Shown here in pieces: positions 1-14,400 of a stretch of DNA of 64,000 nucleotides. The position numbers and the translations under genes were made by a program. Every line of letters begins with the position of its first letter. Position 1 is the first letter of the stretch. The stretch covers positions 5,790,001 through 5,854,000 of the forward strand of contig CM054181.1 in the NCBI GenBank assembly GCA_028829895.1, in the 5' to 3' direction. Under the pieces are notes generated by a model, which had not been told where the DNA came from, did not search any database, and saw only the letters and a program-made list of their open reading frames with translations. This DNA comes from Sinotaia quadrata. Its lineage: Eukaryota > Mollusca > Gastropoda > Architaenioglossa > Viviparidae.

Positions 1-1420
1 GGGAAGCATTGTTAGCTAGGTCAGCGTGTGCGTTTAGAAGTTAGAAAGGCATAATCCGTATTAGCGCTAAGTAATTGGTCGGATCAAAAGCATGTCTAAT
101 AGATGCAGGTGTGATCCGAAGGGTGATAAAAGACCCATAGTGAAAATGTTATCTTCATTCGTTCCTGAAACTGTCTGAGGGTGGCAACTGGAGAAGAGTC
201 CTTCCCAACACACTGGGTGGTATATGCAGAGGAAAACCCTGGCTGAAATAGGGTTTTTATTTTTGGATGCTCGTTTTGTAGCTGCCTGTTTTGTAGCTGC
301 TTGCCTGTGTGGCCGTTCTGTTTATCTTGGTTACATTTTCCCTGGTTTGAGTGGGACGTTCCAATCTATTGACTTTTGTGGCAAATCTAAGTCTAACTGT
401 GACGTCATTCCAGCACATAAGTTGAGTTCCCATCTGGAAAGTGACTCCAGCAAAATTGCCGTTGATGACTTTGTATCTATAATTTTTATCTTGTTAACTT
501 TTCTTTCTTGTTATTATTTTAAACATGTATTTGTTAGTGAAATACTTTTTATCATTTGTTTCCGTAGTCCAAAGTGATAATCTAATGATTACGTCTTGTC
601 CCCTGTTTGTGTATTCATAATCGTCATATATATTTATTCATAAACATTCTCAGCTGTAACCTGAGTGGGGGGGGGGGGGCAGAGCCAAATTGGCAACGGA
701 TCAGTATATCGATGTAACAGTTGCAGATATACATATCTAACCAGTGACCCATACTCTGCACCGGCACTTGTATATGTCTTGTATCATAACTAATTACCAC
801 GTATTTGATATAATTCATTATTACAAAGTCACCGCAGGGTATAGTGGCGACAATCACTTGAAAACAAAATGGATTCTGACCTGAGATTAAAACAAGTACA
901 TCTGATTTCATATTTTAAAAAATTCTAATAAAATAAAAGATCTGAAACAATAAAGTTTTCTTAAGCAGAAGCATAAGAAAATAGGCAATTTCTTAAAGTC
1001 AAAGAACAGAACATAAAGAGAAAAAAATCTATAACAACTTTTATGTGATTGTGCAGTGTATAATCAAAATTTCTATAACATAGAAAATTTGCATGAATAG
1101 CCCAGACTGTAATTACTATAAGAGCTTGTTCTCCAAAAGTAACATTTTGCTGGAAAATGTTAGCCGATCATTAAATCTAAAGTTATTTTGAAATTAAGAT
1201 ATTTTTTATTAAAAAATAATTACTATTATTTAACTGGATAATTCTGAAAACAAAAAAAATATATATAAAGACATTTTATACAAAAGGAAATCTATAACTT
1301 GAAAAAACTTAACTTAAAAAAAAAAATTAAATACTCTTTTCTGTTTATCTGCAAGCAATAAACAAATGAATTTCAATGTGGGCAAAGCTTAAATAGGAAA
1401 TAATTGAAGAAAAATATTAA
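1..1420. other. 3' flank of DERA, no supported gene
   Basis: This AT-rich stretch lies beyond the DERA polyadenylation signal. A 117-codon open frame at 224-577 (+) has no recognisable domain and no convincing splice context, so I do not call it a gene. A run of G lies near 668-680. I see nothing else that can be supported. Confidence 0.5.
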
Positions 1421-1426
1421 TTTATT
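1421..1426 (-). terminator. Candidate polyadenylation signal of DERA
   Basis: The plus strand reads TTTATT here, which is AATAAA on the DERA strand, about 122 nt past the DERA stop codon. It is the first canonical hexamer after the stop. It is inferred from motif and position only. Confidence 0.55.
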
Positions 1427-1547
1427 GCCATTTTAACAAGGTATGAAAAAGTCAGCTGTAGCTTCTGATTTTCCTCAAACACCATTTAGAAAGATAAACA
1501 ATTTTACGCTCAGATTCTCTATTTTAAAAAAAGATAAATTATTTCCT

Positions 1548-4225
1548 CTATGCCATTGCCAGCTCATTTGCTGCTGCATATCGGCCGGTAACATAGTGGA
1601 AAATCTGACGCTCTATATCTCCAAGCAAAGCACTAGCACCAATGCGAAACAATTCTGGCTTTGTCCAATCGTCACCTAGTTCTTCCTTCATAAGCATTAG
1701 CCAAGTGACAGCATCCTTGGCTGTGCGGATACCTCCTGCTGGCTTGAATCCCACCTGCATAAAGTACATTTTAATAATGTCATGGTTGTCATGACTTAGA
1801 TACTAATAACTAAATGATTAAAGAAAAAGTTTAGAACATTTTCTAATTGTGTCACATCTCTATACAATAACAAGTAGCTTTTATCAGCAATTTTTTCATG
1901 GCACTTGTGATTTTTAATCTCATCACAGAATGAGAGAAAATAAGAATAGAGAAAATACTGAAAAACGTAATAAAACTAAACCATTTTCATCTTGCAACAA
2001 AACAGCTTGAGTCAAGACCAGAGTTATATGTAAAGTTTCTTCAATGTTTGTAAGCAGTGGAAAGGGTATATATAACTCCAATCTCTGATCTGTCATGGAA
2101 AGCCTACATTTTAAAAATTCAGCGCTCTAAAACACTTATAAATTAGACAACTTCTCTGATACAAATGCAAGTTTCTTGGATGCAAATATCCATGATCCTT
2201 TTCTCATCCAAACATAAATTTAACAAGATTTTCAGCAAGAACAAAAAAATGTGACAATGAAAGCTCCTTGATTTTTTGTTTCTAGAATGTTCAGATTCAA
2301 ACTGAATGATTTATGGGGAAATATTTACTATTCCTGTTTTTGTACAACCTAGTACTCTGATGGATATGCAATGAAAAGGAAAGGAAAGATAACCTTGTAC
2401 TGTGTTCTATCATAGTAGTCTCTGATTGCTCGCACCATAACCAGTGAAACAGGAAGTGTAGCATTTACTCCTTCTTTGCCTGTGGATGTCTTGATAAAAT
2501 CCGCTCCTGTTTTAAAAAAAACATACTTACACGCCTTTAACATTTTCAAAAATAAAAAAAAATATTAATGATTTGGAGAAAGGAAATATAAAAATTTTAA
2601 GTATGCCTATGGACTGCTTCCCCTTTACAACTAGGTCATGACAATCAGAACTATTTAAATTTAAAATAAAATCCATTAATATACAGTTTTATATAAAATA
2701 TATTTTATATAAAATTTTGAAACTGCACATAAATTTATTGGTTCTAAAAACTGTATGTTACCATTAACAAACAATAACATCAATACAGCTGTTAGTTTGT
2801 ACAATAATCCAAACAAAATATCTGTTATAAACATATATATGAGAACTACTAGTACACATGATATTATTTTATAATGTCAAAATAAAGTACAAGCTACTCC
2901 TGAAGTTCCTGAAGAACCATTGTACATTTAGTTGCCATTAAGTCCAAACCCAGAGTTTCCATTGGCAGTTATATAAAAATGGTGAATCTCTTACTCTGTG
3001 GTAATGGAAGAGAACTAAATAAAAGACTAAAACAAGCCTTTATGCACATTTATTAACTCAAACCAAACACTTGATATATAAATAAATCATCAACAAATAC
3101 TTAATCCAATTTAAAAACTCTTGGTGCACATAATTCCCAACTGGAGATGGATGAATATATTAGCATCGTCCAACAATGTGCATTTGGTAGCAAATTTATT
3201 ATCAGCACAGATAAGTGTAAATGTTTGATAAATGCAAATAGACTGTTAAAGCATTTCATATCCTTAAATCAGTGAACAGTAGGCAAATAAACCTATTAAT
3301 AACATTATTAAAACAGTGTACGAATGGTGTGGAAAATAAACTAAAAAGCAAGGAACATCATTAAACTAGTGTATAGATGGTTTGGAAACTACACTATTAA
3401 AACAAATAAAATCATTAAACCAATGTATAGATGGTGGGAAAAATAAATTATTAAAGCAATGAACATCAATAAACTATTGAACAAATAGTGTGGCCAATAA
3501 ACTATTAAAGCACTGAACATCATTAAAGAAATTAACAGATGATGTGGAAAATAAACTATTAAAGCATCGAACATCATTAAACTAATGAACAGATGATGTA
3601 GAAAATAAACTATTAAAGCATAGAACATCATTATATACACTAGTGAACACATGGCGTGGTCAATAAATTATGAAATCAAACATCATTAAATTAGTGAACA
3701 GATGATATAATCAATAAACTACAAGAGCAGTGAATAACATTAAACAAGCGAACAGATGATGTGGCCAATAAATTATTAAAGCATTCAACATAAACCTGTG
3801 AACAGATCTTGTGGCCAATAAACTATTAAAGTATTCAACATAAACCTGTGAACAGATGATGTGGCCAATAAACTATTAAAGCATTCAACATAAACCTGTG
3901 AACAGATGATGTGGCAAATAAGTAAAGAAGCAACTCTGGTTTTCTTCAGTTAGATGAATTCCTTATTTCTGGCAGTACACTCAGTGCAACACTTTACTTA
4001 CTTTAACAAATCAGTCTTAAAACAAATATTAAAATAATCAATCTCACGACAAGAAGAGTCTGGTGAAGTTTGTCAGAGAAGCTGATTTGGGGTGAGGGTG
4101 TAAGAGGAATGACAGCCTTAATTGATGAAGCTTCATTAAAAAAAAGCAATGCCATGAAGTGCAGATTCAGGACGTCTTTGCTCTAAAGGAAACATTCATC
4201 TTTCTGTTAATTGCTAAACTGGTCA

Positions 4226-4295
<70 letters not shown>

Positions 4296-5428
4296 TACAT
4301 TATATATATATTATAAAAGGGTAATGTGGTTATGTGCACTGATGAAGCAGTACACGAGTCAAATGTGTGTGTTCATTTCTAGTTATGAGTAGCAGACAAT
4401 AATTGGAGGATTCTGTGACTATTTCACTTTGTCTCTAATGCAAAGTAGAGATGCAAGCTAAGTGGTCACAAGTTGGGCTGGTTCACCTGTGTTTTATCAG
4501 AACCAAAATGACAAGATACTATATTTTACACACTAACACAAGGTACTATTTAACTAATTTTCTCCAAATTCAACTACAAATTTTCTGGTACAAATGAATG
4601 TTATAAATGTAATTAGGTGAACTTCATTTTAAATAAATTATTTGTTAGATTTTACATCAGATAATGATTAGTCTAAGTGAAATCTCTTCAAGTGAATCAT
4701 AAATGCAAGAGTTCATTGACATAGTAAATTTATTTCTTGTAATTAGTTTTTATTCTTGACTCACCAGCCATCATACAGACCATGCTAGCTTTGTAAACAT
4801 TGGCCATGGAACCCAGTTCACCTGTTGCCAAAATTGTCTTCATATGTGCATCACCACAGGCCTCTCGCATCAACTTCACCTCTTTGTAAACACCTGTTGA
4901 ATTAAACTCTTATTACTGTTACCATCAACTCCACCTCTTTGTAAACACCTATTCATTAAACTCTTGACTGTCCCATCAATTTTACCAATCATCGCTTTCA
5001 CTGAAGAATACCCATGTCTATCTTAATAACTTTATGATAATAGTTCAATAACTTTACACCACTGTAAATATTAATTACACTGATTAAAACTCTTAATCAC
5101 TCAGCAACTTCAACCCAGTGTAAACAGCAGTAATTGAGAAACTCCTGACACAACTACATTAACTCCACCCCCATGTAGACATTTGTTTTTATTTTACAAA
5201 ACCCTTGTTGTAGTCTTATTAACTTCACTGGAGTTGCATCATTTGCCCACTTAAGCAAATTCAGCTATATGTGCTCTGAAAAACAATAACAATTAAAGCG
5301 ATTGTCCCTGTTGAGAGTGTCTTTAGTACTTAACTCCCTTAAAAGTTTGTCTCAAGACGTGTATATGAAACTAATACATAATAATTTTTCTGCATTTACA
5401 AATAACAATACAAAATTAACAGTCCAAA

Positions 5429-5459
<31 letters not shown>

Positions 5460-8400
5460 TTGTGTGTGTGTGTTTGTATGCATGAGTAAGATATTAAAAA
5501 CAAAGTACAGCCATAGTTATACACATAAATCATAAAATATGAGTGTACACATTTAATTTTAACTAAAAAATGAAAGGAACAATAAGAACCAAAACAATCA
5601 GCAAAACAAAGTGAGAGAAAACTGGAAAACACACTGCCCTGTGCCTACTAAGTGAAAGAAACATACTAATGGGACATCACCCAATGGATTACACTAGTGA
5701 GTGAGCTCTCTTATTGCTTATCTCTACCTGGTAAGTTATAAGTGTCTATTATAAGCTCTGCTTTTATATGCATTTGGAAATCACATGATCGATAATGTGT
5801 CCATTGGTTGCTTGAGAGAAAAATACCTGACATTAGTGACAAAAGAAATCCTTATCATCAGTGTCTCAACCAATGTAGGATCTGATTAGTCTACCTGACA
5901 ACAAAATATCCTTATCAGTGTCTCACCATTGTAGGATCTGATTAGTCTACCTGACAACAAAATATCCTTATCAGTGTCTCACCATTGTAGATCTGATTAG
6001 TCTACCTGACAACAAAATATTTTTATCAGTGTCTCACCATTGTAGGATCTGATTAGTCTATCTGCACTATTAAGTAATTTCTTTAACCCAGTGGTTCCCA
6101 ATGGAGTGCCTGCAGATGCCGTGGCAATTTTATACACCCACAACAAGATTTGACAAGTAGTGCAGATGCCGTGTCAATTTTATACACCCACAACAAGATC
6201 TGACAAGTAGTGCAGATGCCGTGTCAATTTTATACACCCACAACAAGATCTGACAAGTAGTGCAGATGCCTTGTCAATTTTATACACCCACAACAAGATC
6301 TGACAAGTAGTGCAGATGCCTTGTCAATTTTATACACCCACAACAAGATCTGACAAGTAGTGCAGATGCCGTGTCAATTTTATACACCCACAACAAGATT
6401 TGACAAGTAGTGCAGATGCCTTGGCAATTTTATACACCCACAACAAGATTTGACAAGTAGTGCAGATGTAGATTGTTCCATCCACTCTCATCGCCCATTT
6501 TAAGTTGTGTAAAATCATTCTAATTAAAACTGATCTTGTGGATGTCATATATGAGGACAAAGTATCTTGTACAATATATATAATATTGACAAAATACAGA
6601 ATTTGATTTACAGATGCTAATCTTGACAATTGTTTATGAAAAAGAATATCTTTTTACTCTTCCAAATATGATGGAGTGCAGTGCCAAAGAATCAGATTGA
6701 CTTATAACATGCACATGATTTAATAATAACGATTCTCCATTGAGTGCAGGTGAGCATGTATGATTAAAAATTTGTTATATTTGTTCATTGAAATCCAGAT
6801 ACAAGTAACAATAAAACTTGTGTTTAACTTTTGTTATATTTGTTCAATGAAATCCAGATACAAGTAACAATAAAACTTGTGTTTAACTTTTGTTATATTT
6901 GATCATTGAAATCCAGATACAAGTAACAATAAAGAGTACTTTAATTTGCCAAAATATATTTCAACCCCTAGTTCATCAAATATTTTACTTTTAAAAATAA
7001 ATAACATGAGAAGTGTTTATAATAATTATTAATACATATGTGAAAATTTACAAAGATGTCTCACTAGTAAATCTCTTTATGAAAAAAGAAAGCACTGAAG
7101 TAAGAATTAAGATCTACTATGGTAAAATTTGATAAGAAGCAGCAAATAATACTGTCATCACAAGTTTTTAATACTAAACTCCTGTCAGCAAAATGTTTTC
7201 AATGCTAGCCAAACCTACGTCAAGTCCGAGCAAAGCGGGATAAAAAACCAAAATATGACAGAGATAAGAGTTCAGATTGGAATCCCCACCTTCCCAATTG
7301 CCTTGAAGTGCCAGAGTCCTATTGATAACAATGTCTATTTCCCTAGCACCATCTTTCACAGCTTGTCGAATCTCATCTAGTCTTGAGCTAAGTTCCATCT
7401 GTCCACTTGGAAATCCAGTTGCCACTAAAAAAAAAAAAAAGCAGCACAAATAAATCATGTTATTACTTGTGATAAATGTTTATATACTCTGATGTAAAAT
7501 GTTAAATGATCACATTTCATTTTCAAAGGTCAGCCATCTGCAGACAATGATAATGATATAAAGCCCGGGGGGGTGGGGGGGTGGGGGGTAAGAAGTTAAG
7601 TATTTCTTACAATCTTTGAAAGTATGCAAGTTGGGAAATGTAACTTAAATACATCTACTGAAAAACATACAAGATTGTTGCTGCCTACACTGATTATGAA
7701 ACTATTCCAAGTTGGAGTTTTGGCAATGGATGGTTACAAGAATAGCCTTGCTTACAAAAAGTCAGAGATCATAAATACACAAATAAAATAGGCAAAAGCT
7801 TATCTATTAAATTTGTAACCTCAGAAAGAAACTCACCTGAGGCAATGGGGATGTCAACGTTAAAACTATCTAGAGCTTTTTTGCAGTCTGGCACACGGCT
7901 TGGGTAGACACATACAGCTCCTGTGGTTAACTCTAAAAAAGAAAAACATTTCATTAAGTGTCATACATCATAACTTACATTTTACTACAAAATCCACAGA
8001 TTATTTTGAATATAACACTTATGTTTTACTACAAAATTTGCTGATTAATTTTAATACAAAATTTATGTTTTACTACAAAATCCACAGATTACTTTTAGTA
8101 TAGTATAAAACTTATGATTTACTATAAAATCCACAGATTACTTTTGATATAAGAATTATATTGTATCAGGGATACACATCCTCGTCACATTTCAGTATCC
8201 TCTCACATTACATTGAATAACATGCAACGCTAAAACTTAATTGATGTACCTTGGTTTGCTTGTCTTACACATGACTGACTACACACACAACTGACACCAC
8301 ATCATTTCTTACATTTTATTATCTCAACATTTTTTACCTTAGTCTGATTTTACTGATATTAACATGACCCTCTATGAATTCTATATATTACTACATCTAT

Positions 8401-11400
8401 TTTACCAGCATACCATAATCCTTCCAAACCATTTCTGGAAAATGTCTATTTTACCAGCATACCATAATCCTTCCAAAACATTTCTGGAAAATGTCTATTT
8501 TACACTGGAACATTGTACACATCATGAAAGTCTGATCAATATATCAAGTCATGAAAGTAAAGAGAATGGGAATGAGTTTTGAAAATTAATAACAGGGGTG
8601 GAAGAGATGATGGGGATTTTCAAGGTTTTATAGATGAAAGTATTGAAAGTATAATATGGATGTGAATGTTCAGCTGTTAATAGCAAAAGCAGGATGATGG
8701 ACACTTCTATTAGTGAATGACACTTTATTTTATTTATTATTATTAAAATAATAGTATTAATAATGGTGTTTTGATACTCCAGTAGACAAGTGGAGGGGCA
8801 AAATGACCCAGGAAGTTAAATTACCTGGCCGTATCAACACACATGAATGGGTGGCATCTTCAAATCCCATCACACCCATCCCATTCATGATGGAGAAAAA
8901 AAAAATTGATTCTATACCAGATCAGATGTCACATGGGTTAACAAGGTCTGTGCTAGTCACTGATGTTTTAGGCTGTACTAGCGAAAAATGGGTTAGTGAA
9001 ACACTAGTGAAAACTCAGAGGAGATGGACAGAGAGGGCAAAATACAAATAAGTCTCTTATTATCAAAGCCAAACTACAGTAAGAGGATAAAGAAAAAGGA
9101 TGCAAGAACTCTGGCTCAAACACCATCCAGGTACCACTATCAGTGAACAGCGGTTCCTACACCAGAAGAGATCAATCATGCAAAATAGGCTTCCTACAGC
9201 CCTAAAACTACAAAACAGAGAACAGCAACAAACAAATATCACAACCCTAAGCACTGACAGAGATGATAATGAAACTTCTACAATCTCACAACAGGCAAAC
9301 TCAGTTGATGACTGCACTGAAGGTATATCCAATGATTTAAAATGAAGAACAAAAATGCTTGATAGAAGACATAAAAGGTTTCATGGACAAAAATAAGTCA
9401 GATGTAGGCAGAACACCACAAGAAGGCTGCAAAACAACAAAGTTCTAAGGACAAAAATAAGTCACATGTTGGCAGAACTTCAACAAGAAAGCTGCATAAC
9501 AACAAAGTTCTAAGGACAGCAATCAAGAATGCTGATGAAATACTAAAAACTAAAAGCAACATTAGTTAACAAATATCACCTCAACTCCAAAAACATTAAG
9601 ACCACAATAAAAGATGCAAAACAAAGACTACTAGGACTCAGTCACCATCTGAAGAGATACACTTCAAGAGGTCAGCAATTCCAACAGGAAAAACATTCAA
9701 AACTTACCCTGGAAGACTATACCAAGAATTTAAAGTAAACTCCAGAACAGAACAACAAATGCCATTCAGGACACCAAGACCTTCTGGGAAATTTGGAGCA
9801 ATCCAAATATGCATGATACCTCAGCCAGATGGGTTAAGGAGCTGAAAGATGAGCATAAAGACACACCTCAACACAGTAATGTCACAATCAGCGAGAAAGA
9901 TAGCAAGAATATAAGAAAGATGGCAAACTGGAAAGTCTCAGACCTAGACCAAGTACAAATATTCTGGTTGAAACATCTTACCTCTTTAAATGGTAGACTT
10001 GCTGACCAACTGCAAGACATATTAAAAAAAACAGAAACCCTGCCAGCCTGGATGGAAAAGAAAAAAGTCTGATTATGGAAAGATCCAAAGAAAGACACAA
10101 CACCAAACAACTATTGTCCAATCACATGCCTATCAATTGACTGGAAATTACTATTAGGAATTACATCTGATAAAATCATGATTCACCTTAAAACAATCTC
10201 CTAACCAATCAAAAATGACCAGGCAGAAGAGGAACAAAGAACCAATTGGCATTTGATAAGGCCATAGTTACTGGCAGCAAGAAATGAAGAGCAAATCTAC
10301 GGCATAGATTGACTATCAAAAGGCCTATGATTCAGTGCCACAGTCATAGATATTTAAAACAATAAAAATGTACAAGATAGTATCATCAGTACAATTCAAG
10401 TATCAATGACAAGTGGAAAACCACCCTCACATGCAACAATATACAAATTGCAGACATATCAATAAAATGTGGAATCTTGCAAGGTGATTCCTTATCAGCA
10501 TTGCCGCTCTGCACTGCCCTCAGTTCTCTCAGTCAAACCATCCACCACACATTTATTAGTAAATGTCACTAGACTTTATCATTCTTTACTATGTTTATTA
10601 GTAAATGTCACTAGACCTTCCCCATGAATTTCAAGAGAAAAACAATTTATTTGATGGTAGAAAAGCAAAACTGACAAATATCTGAAGGTGCCAAAATAGA
10701 GACTAAATATGGTACATATATATAAATCTTACACTAGAACAGCTTTACAGAAAATATACTCCTCAATTTTTATGACAAATCTTATTCATTATAGAGCTTA
10801 ACTTCTACTGTTTGTCTAGCCCTGCATATAAACTATTAAGTTTATTAACTCTCTAGTCCTAAAAAAAAAATACACATTACTGATTATGTATTAACTATTA
10901 CTCTACAAATGACAGCTTAGACAATAATCTAATTTTAATTGCCTTAAACATCAGATCTAAACCACTGATATTTTAGTAGCCCTATATATCAGGTTTGAGA
11001 TAATAATTTTTTTTTCTAGCTCTATATATTAAGTACAAGATGTTTTTATTAACCCTTTCAAACTGCTCTAAAACAAAATCCAATCTAATCCTAATTCTAA
11101 TCCTTAAATTATCTCCACCTGCAACCCTAACAGAATGTTTGTAATGCATGACCTAGTAAATCATCACATTCAAACACGAAGGTAGTTATGATTTCAACAC
11201 TATAAGGACATCCACAATGTAAAAGAACTAAATTTTATAATTTACATACATTTTGTATGTCAGTGTTGTGATATACTCTGGGTGACATAATAATGAATTA
11301 TACCAAATATTAGCACTAGTTACTGATATTATAAAACATATACAAGTGCCAATCCAGAGTAAGGAATACTCATTAAATATGCAAATCTGCAACTGTTATG

Positions 11401-14400
11401 CTGATATCAATTCATGGACTCAACTCAGTTATTTAAACCGAGAAATAAATGTTATAAAATACATACATAAATAGATGTATAGATGGACAGAGAACAGGAC
11501 GTAATCATTAAACTATATATAGATGGACAGAGAACAAGAAGTAATCATTAAACTATATATAGACATACAGAGAACAAGACGTAATCATTAAACTATATAT
11601 AGACGGACAGAGAACAAGACGTAATCATTAAACTATCATCACTGAGTTACAATAACAAACAAGAGAAGCTACATTACACTAGCAGATATATGAGACTAAA
11701 CAATTAATAAAAATTAGTTTAACACTATCTAGATGGAATAAGCTGTCCTACATTCTGTCCTATTATTCTCATCACTAGCAGATATATGAGACTGAACAAT
11801 TAATAAAAAAATAGTTTAACAATATCTAGAAGAATAAGCTGTCCTATTATTCTCATCACTAGCAAGTAACACTCATGAAATAATTAAGTGGCTGAACATT
11901 TCAGTTAAAAACAAAATAAAAGGAAAATTCTGAGAATAAAAAGTTATAGTGAACTTTTTTTTTAATTACCCTTTGGTAACTGAGAGCCTATTATTTTTAA
12001 TTCTCAATAAACATGATCCAAACACATAAATTTCCATTAGAGTGACTCCATATTAGTGTAAATTCACAGATCATCATGAATTCTTGGAGTACTTTTTAAG
12101 ACAGAAGTAAAACTTATGACAAAAATCATCACATGATTCAGGTTTTTGAGTGTCTCTAAGTTATAATATAGTCTACACTTTTGGATAATAAGTTGCAAAT
12201 TTCTTATATGTTTTACTTAAATTATTGAAAAAATGCTTCATTCTTTTGTTTATTTACAGTAGATAACTACCAGCTGCATTTGTATAATCCTTGAGATGTT
12301 ATTTTTGTCATTATCAGTTTGAATTAAAAGCAAAACTGATTGGAGAAAGAATAAGAGTGATTTTTAATAATAAAAATAGCACAAAATTATGAATTGCTCT
12401 AGAAATGAGAAAAAAATTACCTGCAGTATCCATGTCCATTTCCTTTAACAGATCTAATCGAACAGGATGACCCGCCTTGTAGCACAACCGATTGACATTT
12501 GCTGGTGTGTCATCTCCAGACAAAGTTGTTAAATCGATACATGTCAGTGCTCTCAGCTGCCAGGCAGCCTGAATACAAAAGTTATTGTTTGACATAAATT
12601 ATAATGAAAGAATGCAATATCAAACAATATCTAAGTTGATAACAATAAATTTCAGGCCAATAAATTCATGAGTGCAAATATCAGTCTTAAAGAATATAAA
12701 GCTCTGGCTCATGAATGCTGAAACCAAGGTCTTCTACTTCTAGAACATAGTACTATTATATTATTAATGTTCTGGCAGAAGACACAGAATCAGAATCTTA
12801 TAAGAATACTATTAAAATTAAGGATGAAAACACATTAATGCAGAATCAAAATTTTACAAGAATTTAGTACTAGTAATGATCTGGCTGAAGACACACAAAT
12901 GCAGAATCAAAATCTTATAAAATCTTATTAAAGTTAAGGCTGAATACACATTTAATACAGAATAAAATCTTAAAAGAATATAACACTATTATTTAATAAA
13001 GTTAATGCAGAATCTAAATCTTACATGAATATAATACTTTTAAAGTTAAGGCTGAATATACATTAATGTAGAATCTAAATCTTACAAGAATACTTTTATA
13101 AAGTTAAGGCTGAATACACATTAATGCAGAATCTAAATCTTACAAGAATATAATACTAATCATTAAAAAATCAAAATTTTATATAGTAATGTCAATGTTG
13201 AGGACTGAACTTTAGTTTTAGATAAAAAAAGTATATGAACAATACTACTAATTTGAATATATGGACTGAGTATGAATCAGTTAAAGTTTTATATGAATAA
13301 ATGACTAGATCAGTAAGTAAGCACAAAAATTAAAGAAAAAATATATTTTAAATGATTTCAGTACAGATTACTATTATTGTTCAGGTGTTAGTGAGGAAGA
13401 AGTGTAGTCAAAAATCATATCCAACATTAAATAATCTTTTCTGGGTGTTATCTACTTACAAATCCAAATCTTAGAGGTCTGCATTTCAGATGTAAACATT
13501 CAGGTTCTGAACAATGAAAAGGTCAAATCATGGTGCAATAAAAAAGCTAATAACAAATGTCATTAATGAGTACTTTCATCACATTTAAGAATTTACCCTG
13601 CATTTCTAAAGGAACACATACCTGCCATTGTTTTTTTAAACCTCTCCGAGAAGCTAATGTCTCTGCTCTTCTATTTACTGCAGGAAGATTTATATACACA
13701 TTTTTTATCCATGATGCATCTGCAAACATTTGTTAAATTAAATACATGTTATTAGATATTATAATATAAACACTTCTAAAAGTTCAATAAGAAACAAATA
13801 CAATATGAAATCTTAAATCAATTTATATCAACACTAAAATAAAAACAAAAGCAAATACCCACATTATTTTAAACCCAACAAAAACAAACATATGCCATCT
13901 TAAACACAATAAAAACAAATGCATGCTATTTTAAACAACAACAAAAAAAACCCCCAACAAAACCCAACCCCAGATACATGCTATCTTAAAACAAAAACAA
14001 ATACATGCTATCTTTAGATACAACACAAACAAATACACACAATCTTAAACAAAAGTAACAGTAGCAATTTCAGTTTCCAAAATTAGTTTATTTTGTGAAG
14101 CTTTTTGTATCTACTGTTACTGTGTTAGTGTTATGGACATATCATTTTTATTATGTCAATTAAATTTTTCATAATGCATATTTAAATGGACAACAAATAA
14201 AATGTTGGATAATCATTGTCGTATGGCTACTTTGCCTGGAGATAACTAAACTCCGGACATATGTGATATAATGAAACTATACATGTAACTTAAAATCTCT
14301 GAAGCCCATATAAATGATATATATAATAAAACTTGAAGTCCAGAGTTTACACTCACACAGTTTTAAGTCTCAAGGATTTCACATGCAGCTTGAAGTTCTA

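Noticed and set aside
224..577. 117-codon plus-strand frame near the window start
   Set aside because: No recognised domain, a hydrophobic AT-driven C-terminal half and no supporting splice or polyadenylation signals.
8803..9051. 82-codon plus-strand frame upstream of the LINE remnant
   Set aside because: No similarity to LINE motifs is visible and it is separated from them by stops. It could be LINE-derived, but I cannot support it.
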